A DNA stretch of 64,000 nt from contig CALEZT010000268.1 of NCBI GenBank assembly GCA_937927975.1, forward strand, positions 106,399 to 170,398. Direction: 5' to 3'. The notes under the pieces are model-generated. The model was given only the letters and a program-made list of their open reading frames with translations, was not told the DNA's origin and searched no databases. Origin of the DNA: an uncultured Phycisphaerales bacterium. GTDB lineage: Bacteria > Planctomycetota > Phycisphaerae > Sedimentisphaerales > Anaerobacaceae. The position numbers and the translations under genes were made by a program. This document shows positions 7,872-14,988 of the stretch, piece by piece (position 1 is the first letter of the stretch; every line of letters begins with the position of its first letter).

Positions 7872-8909
7872 ATGAGTGTGAAGAAGATAACCAAGAGTGA
7901 TTTCGCAGACTTCGTCTATGCCCTGATCCAAACGGAAAACGTGATCGGCGTGCAGGCGAAGGGTGACCGGTTCGATTTCGCCCCTCTGGAATCGGCGAAG
8001 GATCTTCGGCTGGATTACGACGTCACGCTCCAGCCGCCCAAGAAGTACTTTCTGCCGCCGACGGAGGTGCTCCTGACCTTCGAAGTGGGCGGGGGGTACA
8101 AGTCCCAGATGGATGGTCAGAAGTTCATCCTGCTGGGCGTGCACCCCTACGATATGATCGCGATCAACCAGATGGACGAGTTGTTCCGCCAGGACAATTA
8201 CGACGCCCATTACATGACTCGTCGCAACAACGCGACGATCATCGCCTGCGATGTGGCCCGATCCTCCGATCATGTCTTCGCCTCGTCGATGGACACTGCG
8301 GTTGTGAGAGAAGGCTTCGATGTGCTCCTGACGGATCTCGGCGACAGCTACGTGATGGAGGCCGCCACCGCCAAGGGCGAGGATCTGTTGGCTCGGGCCA
8401 AAGGCGCGGTCGAGGCCGATCCCCAGGCCCTTCGTCGCAGAGAGGACATCTGGGCCCACAACAAAAAGTCGCTGAGCAAGCACCAGCTCAAATGCGATCC
8501 CGCCTATCTGCCCCGCCTGCTGGCCAAGGCCTACAAGCACCCGGTTTGGGAGGAGCGGGCCAAGACGTGCTTCGCCTGCGGGTCCTGCAACCAGGTGTGT
8601 CCCACGTGCTATTGCTTCAACGTCCAGGATGACGTGAATTGGGACCTCAAGACGGGCGAGCGGGCCCGCGCCTGGGATGGCTGCCTGCTGGACGGATTCA
8701 CCAAGTGCGCGCCGAACCACGAGTTCCGCAAGGCCCGCGCGGACCGTTTCCGCCATCGCCTCTATCGCAAGGGCGCTTACGTGCCGCAGAAGATCGGCGG
8801 ACAGGTCGCATGCGTCGGCTGCGGGCGCTGCGTCGGCGCTTGTTTGCCGGACATCGCCAATCCGGTGAGCGTGTACAACCGTCTGATCGATGATCTGGGG
8901 ATCGGATAG
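7872..8909 (+). CDS. [NiFe] hydrogenase beta subunit (4Fe-4S electron-transfer protein, group 3b type)
   Basis: A 345-residue cytoplasmic iron-sulfur protein of the HydB/AsrA family, which carries electrons between the small hydrogenase subunit and the flavin subunit. The C-terminal third holds two 4Fe-4S sets: CFACGSCNQVCPTC (about residue 234-247) and CVGCGRCVGACLP (about 316-328). The first 220 residues match the N-terminal domain of the Pyrococcus sulfhydrogenase beta subunit and of anaerobic sulfite reductase AsrA. The neighbours (gamma, delta, alpha) make hydrogenase clear. A repeat element separates it from the gamma gene. Confidence 0.9.
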   Translation: MSVKKITKSDFADFVYALIQTENVIGVQAKGDRFDFAPLESAKDLRLDYDVTLQPPKKYFLPPTEVLLTFEVGGGYKSQMDGQKFILLGVHPYDMIAINQMDELFRQDNYDAHYMTRRNNATIIACDVARSSDHVFASSMDTAVVREGFDVLLTDLGDSYVMEAATAKGEDLLARAKGAVEADPQALRRREDIWAHNKKSLSKHQLKCDPAYLPRLLAKAYKHPVWEERAKTCFACGSCNQVCPTCYCFNVQDDVNWDLKTGERARAWDGCLLDGFTKCAPNHEFRKARADRFRHRLYRKGAYVPQKIGGQVACVGCGRCVGACLPDIANPVSVYNRLIDDLGIG

Positions 8910-8916
8910 GAGGTCT

Positions 8917-8984
8917 GAAGTGTGAAGTTTGAAGTGTGAAGTGAGATTCAAACTTCAAACTGGAAACTTCAAACTTGGAACTTC
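8917..8984. repeat. Palindromic GAAGT/ACTTC repeat, copy 1
   Basis: Between the beta and gamma genes lies a block of GAAGTGTGAAGTTTGAAG units followed by the inverted TTCAAACTTCAAAC and AACTTCAAACTT units. It can fold into a long imperfect hairpin. A closely related copy lies at 11906-11968. It does not break the operon, and the gamma gene has its own AAAGG site after it. Confidence 0.75.
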
Positions 8985-9002
8985 AGTTGAAAGGTCTAAC
9001 GA

Positions 9003-9842
9003 ATGTGTCAGTGCTGTGCTGAAAAGAAAGACATCTATCTGCCGCAACTGGCGACCGTCGCGGACGTCAGCCAGATGAACGCCACGGAGAAATACCTGCG
9101 GCTTTCGATGGACGACGGCATGTTCGACTTCCTGCCCGGCCAGTTCGTGGAGGTCTCGATCGCGGGCATCGGCGAGGCCCCGATCACGATCAGCTCCTCG
9201 CCCACCCAGAAGGGCGGGTTTGAGCTGGTGGTGCGGAAGATCGGCAATGTCAGCGCCGCCATCCACAACCTCAAGAAAGGCTCCAAGCTGGGGATTCGCG
9301 GGCCGCTCGGCAAGGGCATCTACCCGGTCGAGGAGGCCCAGGGCAAGAACCTGGTCTTCATTTGCGGCGGCATCGGCCTGGTCCCCCAGCGGTCGTTCAT
9401 CAATTACGTGCTCCACCATCGCGGCGATTTCGGCGACGTGTCGATTCTCCAGGGCACCAAGAACTACGACTTGCGGCTGTTCTCTTCCGAGATCGAGGCC
9501 TGGAGCAAACGCGGCGACGTGCAGATGCTCGAAACCCTGGACGAGGGGCACCCGGCGTGGAAGGGCGACGTCGGCGTCGTGACCAAGCTGATCCGCAGGG
9601 TCAACACCGACCTGAAATCGGCCAAGATCCTGGTCTGTGGGCCGCCGGTGATGTACAAGTTCGTGCTCATGGCCCTCGAAGAGTTCGACGTGCCGCACAG
9701 CAACATCTTCCTGAATCTGGAACGCAAGATGAAGTGCGGCGTGGGCAAGTGCGGGCATTGCCAGATCAACAACGTCTACGTCTGTATGGACGGTCCCGTG
9801 TTCCGATATTCCGATTTGGCTTCTCTGCCGGAGGCGATTTAA
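9003..9842 (+). CDS. [NiFe] hydrogenase gamma subunit (FAD/NAD(P)-binding oxidoreductase, group 3b type)
   Basis: A 279-residue flavoprotein of the HydG/AsrB family that passes electrons between NAD(P)H and the iron-sulfur chain. An FAD-binding ferredoxin-reductase domain (about 10-100) includes APITISSSP. The NAD(P) domain (about 105-235) has VFICGGIGLVPQRSFINYVL. The C-terminus has a 2Fe-2S cysteine set, CGVGKCGHCQINNVYVC (about 246-262). The N-terminal MCQCC is cysteine-rich. AAAGG 9 bases before the ATG serves as ribosome site. The stop is 2 bases from the next start. Confidence 0.9.
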   Translation: MCQCCAEKKDIYLPQLATVADVSQMNATEKYLRLSMDDGMFDFLPGQFVEVSIAGIGEAPITISSSPTQKGGFELVVRKIGNVSAAIHNLKKGSKLGIRGPLGKGIYPVEEAQGKNLVFICGGIGLVPQRSFINYVLHHRGDFGDVSILQGTKNYDLRLFSSEIEAWSKRGDVQMLETLDEGHPAWKGDVGVVTKLIRRVNTDLKSAKILVCGPPVMYKFVLMALEEFDVPHSNIFLNLERKMKCGVGKCGHCQINNVYVCMDGPVFRYSDLASLPEAI

Positions 9843-9844
9843 CC

Positions 9845-10600
9845 ATGGCCAAACCCAAGATTGCGATATTCGATTTTGCCTGCTGCGAAGGGTGCCAGCT
9901 CCAGATCGTCAACCTCGAGGAGGAGATTCTCAGCCTGCTCGGGGGCGCGGACGTCGTGGAGTGGCGCGAGGCGATGAGCGAGAAGAGCGACGAGTACGAC
10001 ATTGCCGTCATCGAAGGGTCGATCACCCGCCTGGAGGACGAGGAGAAGCTCAAGCTGATCCGAAGCCGGGCCAAGGTGCTGATCGCCCTGGGCGCCTGTG
10101 CAACCATCGGCGGCGTCAACAAGCTCAAGAACAACTTCGACGATCTCGACGAGGTGAAGAAGTGCGTCTATGGCAGGGCCGCGAGCAAGCCGCACCTGCG
10201 GACAGGCTTGACCAAGGCCCTCGACGAAGTGGTTCAGGTCGACTTCTACGTCCACGGTTGCCCCATCGACCGGAGTGAATTCACGTACATCGTGCGGTCC
10301 CTTCTGCTGGGCAAGACGCCGGAGATTCCCGATTATCCCATCTGCGTCGAGTGCAAGGCCAAGGGCAATCCCTGCCTGTGGCAGTACGACCAGGTGTGTT
10401 TGGGACCGGTCATCCGGGCCGGCTGCGGCGCTCGATGTCCGTCGAATGGGTTCCGTTGCTTCGGGTGCCGTGGGTATACGAGCAACCCGAACGTGGACGC
10501 CGCGAAGGACGTGATCACCCGTTACGGCCTGAACCTCGACGACCTCAAGACCAAGATGGTTCTCTTTGGAAGCAAGCAGGAGCCGACGATCTATGAGTAA
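9845..10600 (+). CDS. [NiFe] hydrogenase delta (small) subunit
   Basis: A 251-residue small subunit that carries the Fe-S clusters next to the active site. FDFACCEGCQLQI near residue 10 supplies the proximal-cluster cysteines, LGACATIGG near residue 80 and YVHGCPIDRSEF near residue 136 are family blocks, and a cysteine-rich end (CVECKAKGNPC, then CGARCPSNGFRCFGC) binds further 4Fe-4S clusters. There is no Tat signal peptide, as expected for a cytoplasmic group 3 enzyme. It overlaps the alpha gene by 8 bases. Confidence 0.93.
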   Translation: MAKPKIAIFDFACCEGCQLQIVNLEEEILSLLGGADVVEWREAMSEKSDEYDIAVIEGSITRLEDEEKLKLIRSRAKVLIALGACATIGGVNKLKNNFDDLDEVKKCVYGRAASKPHLRTGLTKALDEVVQVDFYVHGCPIDRSEFTYIVRSLLLGKTPEIPDYPICVECKAKGNPCLWQYDQVCLGPVIRAGCGARCPSNGFRCFGCRGYTSNPNVDAAKDVITRYGLNLDDLKTKMVLFGSKQEPTIYE

Positions 10601-11903
10601 AGGAACAGTCAACATCAACGTTCATCATGTGACGCGCATCGAAGGGCATGGCAACATCGTCCTGAACGCCGCCAGCGGCAAGATCGAGAAGCTCGAATGG
10701 CAGGTGCCCGAGGCTCCTCGATTCTTCGAGGCCATGGTCCGCGGTCGCAGTTATGAGGACATCCAGACCATAGTGACCCGCATCTGCGGGATCTGTTCGA
10801 TCACCCACTCGCTGGCTTCGACCAAGGCGGTCGAGAACGCCATGGGGATCACGGTCTCCGAGCAGGCCGACAAGGTCCGCATCCTGATGCACTACTCCGA
10901 GCAGTTGCAGAGCCACGTGCTGCACGTCGGCTACCTGGCGGCGCCGGACTTCTTCGGCGTTCCGTCGGTGGTGCCGCTGGTGGCGATGGCGCCCGACGCG
11001 GTCAAGACGATCATCGGGCTGCACCGGCTGGCGAACGACTGGTCGGATCTGATCGCCGGCCGGACCACGCACCCGGTGACGCTCAAGCCAGGCGGCCTGA
11101 CGAAGTTCCCCACGGAGAAGGAACTTCGCGCCTTGCAGGATCGGCTCAAGAAGAGCCTGCCCGACCTGAAGGTTGTCGCGGAGGTCGTGCTATCGGTGGC
11201 CGGCAACATCCCGAAATTCCAGCGACCGACGGAATACGTCGCCCTCAAGCAGACGAATCCGCCGACCTACACTTTCTATCATGGCGACATCACCTCGACG
11301 GACTACGACGGGACCGTGGCGATCAACGACTGGAAGACGGTCGCCAACGAGTACGTCAGCGATCAATCGACCGCCAAGTGGACGAAGTGGCACCGCAAGT
11401 CCTACGCGGTCGGCGCCCTGGCCCGGTTCAACAACAACGCCGAACACCTGTCGCCGACGGCCAAGGCGGTCGCGAAAATGTTCGGGCTCGAGAAGGGCAA
11501 CTGCAATCCGTACATGAACACGGTCGCCCAGCTCATCGAGGCGGTCCACGTGGTCGAAGTCAGCATCCAGATGATCGACGAGCTGCTGACCAGGGGGATC
11601 AAGCCCGAGACGGTCAAGGTCGGCCCGAAGGCGGGCAAGGCCAGCGGTTGCGTCGAGGCCCCTCGCGGCATCCTGTTCCATGAGTACGAGTTCGATCGCA
11701 AGGGCAACTGCGTCGGCGCGGACATCTGCATTCCGACGAATCAGAACCACGCCAGCATCCAGGAGGATTTCGAGGCGCTGGTGCCGCAGATCCTCGACGA
11801 GCCCGAGGACAAGATCCGCCTCAAACTCGAAATGCTGGTGCGGTCGTACGACCCGTGCGTATCGTGTTCGACCCACATGCTCGACGTGAAGTTTGTGAAG
11901 TGA
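10593..11903 (+). CDS. [NiFe] hydrogenase alpha (large, catalytic) subunit, group 3b type
   Basis: A 436-residue catalytic subunit that holds the Ni-Fe site and interconverts H2 with protons and electrons. The two nickel-binding motifs are intact: RICGICSITH near residue 62 and DPCVSCSTH near residue 419. Eight residues (MLDVKFVK) follow the last histidine and are the expected peptide removed by the maturation protease encoded next. The ATG at 10593 lies inside the end of the small-subunit gene, giving coupling. Subunit order beta-gamma-delta-alpha matches group 3b bidirectional NAD(P)-linked enzymes of the sulfhydrogenase type. With Rex upstream the likely role is disposal of reductant as H2 during fermentation, or H2 uptake to NAD(P)H. 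Confidence 0.94.
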   Translation: MSKGTVNINVHHVTRIEGHGNIVLNAASGKIEKLEWQVPEAPRFFEAMVRGRSYEDIQTIVTRICGICSITHSLASTKAVENAMGITVSEQADKVRILMHYSEQLQSHVLHVGYLAAPDFFGVPSVVPLVAMAPDAVKTIIGLHRLANDWSDLIAGRTTHPVTLKPGGLTKFPTEKELRALQDRLKKSLPDLKVVAEVVLSVAGNIPKFQRPTEYVALKQTNPPTYTFYHGDITSTDYDGTVAINDWKTVANEYVSDQSTAKWTKWHRKSYAVGALARFNNNAEHLSPTAKAVAKMFGLEKGNCNPYMNTVAQLIEAVHVVEVSIQMIDELLTRGIKPETVKVGPKAGKASGCVEAPRGILFHEYEFDRKGNCVGADICIPTNQNHASIQEDFEALVPQILDEPEDKIRLKLEMLVRSYDPCVSCSTHMLDVKFVK

Positions 11904-11905
11904 GC

Positions 11906-11968
11906 GTGAAGTGCAAAGTGTGAAGTGTGAAGTGAGAATGGAACTTCAAACTTCAAACTCGAGACTTC
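11906..11968. repeat. Palindromic GAAGT/ACTTC repeat, copy 2
   Basis: The same composition as the copy at 8917-8984: GTGTGAAGTGAGA is shared, then AACTTCAAACTTCAAACT. It begins 3 bases after the alpha-subunit stop and runs into the start of the protease gene, so it supplies that gene's ATG and its first codons. Confidence 0.75.
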
Positions 11969-12426
11969 GAACGTCAACAGTCGTGCTCGGCCTCGGCAAT
12001 CCGCTGATGGCGGACGAGGGGATCGGGGTATGCCTCGTCGTGCAGTTGTCGCGGCTTGCCGCCGAGCATGCGGATGTGGAGTTCATCGACGCCGGAACGG
12101 GCGGATTGGCTATCTTGCACCATATTCGTGACCGGCGCAAGGCGATCTTCATCGATTGTGCGTACATGGGCGAGCAGCCCGGCGTGATCCGGCGGTTCAC
12201 GCCTGAGGACGTGTGCAGCGACAAGGTGCTCGCCCATCAATCGCTCCACGAGGCCGACCTGCTGCGGATTCTCGATATGTCGCGGCAGCTTGGCCAGACG
12301 CCGGATGAAGTGGTGATCTTCGGCATCCAGCCGGAACGAATCGAACCGGCGTTGGATCTGAGCCCGTCGCTCAGAAGCAGAATCGACGAGTATTTGACCG
12401 TGCTCTTGAAGGAACTGAAGCCATAA
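11938..12426 (+). CDS. Hydrogenase maturation protease (HycI/HyaD/FrxA-type)
   Basis: A 162-residue peptidase that clips the C-terminal tail of the large subunit after nickel insertion. The core begins VVLGLGNPLMADEGIGV, with the first metal-binding acidic residue in ADEGIG; FIDAGTGGLAIL and LAHQSLHEADLL provide the other conserved acidic and histidine positions. The start is unusual. The ATG at 11938 lies inside the palindromic repeat, so the first 12-14 residues (MELQTSNSRLRT) are repeat-encoded; homologues normally begin a few residues before the GLGNP block. A GTG at 11983 would remove this tail but has no visible ribosome site. Function is clear from sequence and from its place after the alpha gene. 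Confidence 0.88.
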   Translation: MELQTSNSRLRTSTVVLGLGNPLMADEGIGVCLVVQLSRLAAEHADVEFIDAGTGGLAILHHIRDRRKAIFIDCAYMGEQPGVIRRFTPEDVCSDKVLAHQSLHEADLLRILDMSRQLGQTPDEVVIFGIQPERIEPALDLSPSLRSRIDEYLTVLLKELKP

Positions 12427-12471
12427 CCGGCAGGGGTGTGCCGCGCATGCCATTTCTGCCAAGGAGGACAC

Positions 12472-12873
12472 ATGAGAGAAGGCAGGATTCTGATCATCGA
12501 CGATGATCCGGACATCACCGAAGCGATGTCGGTCGTTCTGAGGAACAAAGGCTACGACGTCCGCGTCGCGCACGACAGCGACCAGGGCCGGGAGCGTCTC
12601 AAGGAGATGAAGCCGGACCTGATCATTCTCGACGTGATGATGCGGACTTCGCAGGAAGGTTTCGAATTCTCCCGTGAGGTCAAACAGGACGCGCAGTTCA
12701 AGGACATCCCGATTCTCATGCTGACCGGCGTGAAAGAGAAGAAGGGCATCGATTTCAAGAGCGCCGCCGGCGATGAAAACTGGCTCCCCGTCCAGGCGTT
12801 TCTCGACAAACCGGTCAGGCCGGACGCGCTCCTCGATAAGGTGCAGGACCTGTTGGCCACGCCGAAGGCGTAG
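12472..12873 (+). CDS. Stand-alone response-regulator receiver protein
   Basis: A 133-residue CheY-like protein with only a receiver domain. All phosphorylation residues are present: the acidic pair in IIDDDPD (near residue 8), the phospho-acceptor aspartate in LIILDVMM (near 53), the threonine in ILMLTGV (near 83) and the lysine in FLDKPVRPD (near 108). There is no output domain, so it must act by protein contact. A strong AAGGAGG lies 4 bases before the ATG. It follows the hydrogenase operon by 45 bases and precedes a histidine kinase, its likely partner. Confidence 0.9.
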   Translation: MREGRILIIDDDPDITEAMSVVLRNKGYDVRVAHDSDQGRERLKEMKPDLIILDVMMRTSQEGFEFSREVKQDAQFKDIPILMLTGVKEKKGIDFKSAAGDENWLPVQAFLDKPVRPDALLDKVQDLLATPKA

Positions 12874-12986
12874 ACATCTGCGATCCGTTGTTCTCGATTT
12901 ACGATTTCAAGCACGATTTCCGTGTTGCGTACCGGGCTCGGGGGTTGCTTCAATAGTAAGTCATCAAGTGTGAATAGTCGATTCCT

Positions 12987-14348
12987 ATGCAGGGCCTGCT
13001 CAAGAGCACCAGCCTGGTTCAGAGGGCGTATTGGCTCATCCGGCTGCGGTGGGTGGCGATCGCGGCGCTGGCTGCGGCTGCCTTCGGGGCCAGCGAGTTC
13101 ATGGCGGTGTCTCTTCCGGTTGCGCGTCTGTACACGATTGCCGCGGTGGTGTTGCTGTACAATCTGGGCCTGTACGCGTTGCTTCGGTATTGGACGCAGG
13201 GCGGCAGGGAGCCCTCGGACGCGAGGATCGGAGGCATTCTGGCGATGCAGATCTCCGCGGATCTGTTCATCCTGACCGCCATTCTGCATTTCTCGGGCGG
13301 GATCGAGAACCCGTTCTTCTTGTTCTTCGCATTTCACATGATCATCGCGAGCATCCTGCGGTCGAGACGTCAGAGCTATATGCAGGCGACGCTGGCTGTG
13401 ATCCTCTTCGGCGGGCTGGTCGTGCTGGAGGCGATCGAGGGGCTGCCGCATTACAGTCTGAAGGGGTTCGCCGGGCATGGGCTCCATCGGGATGGTCGAT
13501 ATGTCCTGGGCACCTTGTTCGTGTTCAGCATCACGCTGTATCTCATCGTGTATATGACGACATCGATCAGCGAGCAACTCCGGCGGCATCAGGAGGCCCT
13601 CGAAAAGGCCAACGCGCAGCTCCGCGAGAAAGACAAAGTCAAGAACGAGTACGTGCTGCGAGTGACGCATGACATCAAAGGGCATCTGGCCGCGGTGTTG
13701 GGCAGTCTGGACGTCATCAGCGGCGAGATGGTCGGACCGCTCAACGCCGGGCAGAAGGACTTCGTCTCGCGGGCCCACCGTCGGACGACCAGTTGTCTGG
13801 AGTTCATCGGGGCGCTGCTCAAGCTGACGCGGATGAAATTGACCGGCCGGCTGGAGATCGAGCAGTTTTCGCTCAGAAAGTGCGTCCTCAACACTCTGTC
13901 GCTGGTGCAGGGCCGCGCCGCCGACAAGTCGATCACGCTCACTCACCGGATGGACCCGGACATCGACTTGATCTGGGGCGAAAGCGTTCTGATCGAGGAC
14001 ACGATCGCCAACCTCCTGCTCAACGCGGTCAAGTACACGCCGCAAGGTGGCAAGGTGGACTTGGAGGTCAAACGCGACAACGGCTTCGTTCAAGTCCGCA
14101 TCGCAGACACCGGCATCGGCGTTCCGGAGTCGGCGCTTCCGCGACTGTTCGAGGAGTTCTACCGGGCCGACAACGCCCGCGCGACCGAGCGGGACGGAAC
14201 GGGACTCGGCCTGGTCTTCGCCAAGCAGGTGGTGGAAAGGCACGGCGGGCAGATCTGGTTCCAGGACAATCCCGGCGGCGGAAGCGTTTTCACCTTCACT
14301 CTGCCTGCGGCGCCTTCCGACGGCGAATCGCCTCCGGTTCCGAAATGA
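12987..14348 (+). CDS. Membrane-bound sensor histidine kinase
   Basis: A 453-residue kinase. Five or six hydrophobic helices lie between residues about 25 and 200 (for example IAALAAAAFGASEFMAV and FHMIIASIL) and probably sense a membrane or redox cue. A short coiled segment follows (HQEALEKANAQLREK), then the H-box RVTHDIKGHL near residue 229, the N-box NLLLNAVKYT near 346, G1 DTGIGVP near 373 and G2 GTGLGLVFAK near 406. All catalytic boxes are intact. There is no PAS or receiver domain. It lies 113 bases after the receiver gene. Whether the pair governs the hydrogenase is unknown. Confidence 0.9.
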   Translation: MQGLLKSTSLVQRAYWLIRLRWVAIAALAAAAFGASEFMAVSLPVARLYTIAAVVLLYNLGLYALLRYWTQGGREPSDARIGGILAMQISADLFILTAILHFSGGIENPFFLFFAFHMIIASILRSRRQSYMQATLAVILFGGLVVLEAIEGLPHYSLKGFAGHGLHRDGRYVLGTLFVFSITLYLIVYMTTSISEQLRRHQEALEKANAQLREKDKVKNEYVLRVTHDIKGHLAAVLGSLDVISGEMVGPLNAGQKDFVSRAHRRTTSCLEFIGALLKLTRMKLTGRLEIEQFSLRKCVLNTLSLVQGRAADKSITLTHRMDPDIDLIWGESVLIEDTIANLLLNAVKYTPQGGKVDLEVKRDNGFVQVRIADTGIGVPESALPRLFEEFYRADNARATERDGTGLGLVFAKQVVERHGGQIWFQDNPGGGSVFTFTLPAAPSDGESPPVPK

Positions 14349-14427
14349 CAGCGCAGCGACTTTCGGTTATGCTATTGTCTTCGTGACGGTGCCGAACGAT
14401 TGTTCGGTCGAGTTTCCGAAGGTGCCG

Positions 14428-14955
14428 ATGACGCCTGCATCGCTATTGCTGAAGGTCTACTACGAACGCCTGCACGAACGCATGGAGGAGCGACGATCCG
14501 AGCTTCTCCGGCGGATCGACGACCTCCTGATCGAGGAACTCAAGAAGGAGGGGCTTGACATGGATGCCGAGAAAGTCGCGGCGTATCGGGAGGCCTGCGA
14601 AGCCTTCGTCGAAGAGCGACTGGAAATGTACAATCCGATCGGCGTTCAGTACACGTTCGGCAGCGTCCCATCCCATCTGGCGACGGAGTTGGAGCTCCAG
14701 TTGAACTGGTATGACGCTCGGATCGAGTTCGAGGAACTCGTGATCGTGGCCCGGTCCCTTGTCGCAGATGGGGCACGCGACGACGCGCTGGGCGGTCTGG
14801 CCGAGGAGTTGATCCAACGGGCCGGCGCATTTCCCGACCGAAGCATCCTCGCCGGTTATCGTGCGGAACCCACCCTGCTGAAGCTTCCCGACTACATCGT
14901 TGCCCGCGGGATCGAGGCGATCGTCTGCGGACACGATCCTTCATGGTCAGGATAA
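14428..14955 (+). CDS. Conserved-looking protein of unknown function
   Basis: A 175-residue acidic, mainly helical soluble protein that I do not recognise. The first 60 residues are a charged amphipathic helix (ERLHERMEERRSELLRRID), and the middle holds MYNPIGVQYTFGSVPSHLA. The frame runs back into the kinase gene, but the ATG at 14428 has AAGG 5 bases upstream and fits the codon pattern. It sits 79 bases after the kinase and 33 bases before the next gene. There is no signal peptide or membrane segment. It could belong to the signalling pair, but nothing proves this. Confidence 0.6.
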   Translation: MTPASLLLKVYYERLHERMEERRSELLRRIDDLLIEELKKEGLDMDAEKVAAYREACEAFVEERLEMYNPIGVQYTFGSVPSHLATELELQLNWYDARIEFEELVIVARSLVADGARDDALGGLAEELIQRAGAFPDRSILAGYRAEPTLLKLPDYIVARGIEAIVCGHDPSWSG

Positions 14956-14988
14956 CGTACTGTCTCCGCTGTTCTTGAGGTGACGACA

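Noticed and set aside
8917..8984. The hydrogenase repeat as a transcription terminator
   Set aside because: No T run follows the stem, and the downstream subunits must be co-expressed with the beta subunit.
7872..9842. The beta and gamma subunits as anaerobic sulfite reductase AsrA/AsrB
   Set aside because: The following genes are hydrogenase small and large subunits and a hydrogenase protease; no asrC siroheme gene is present.
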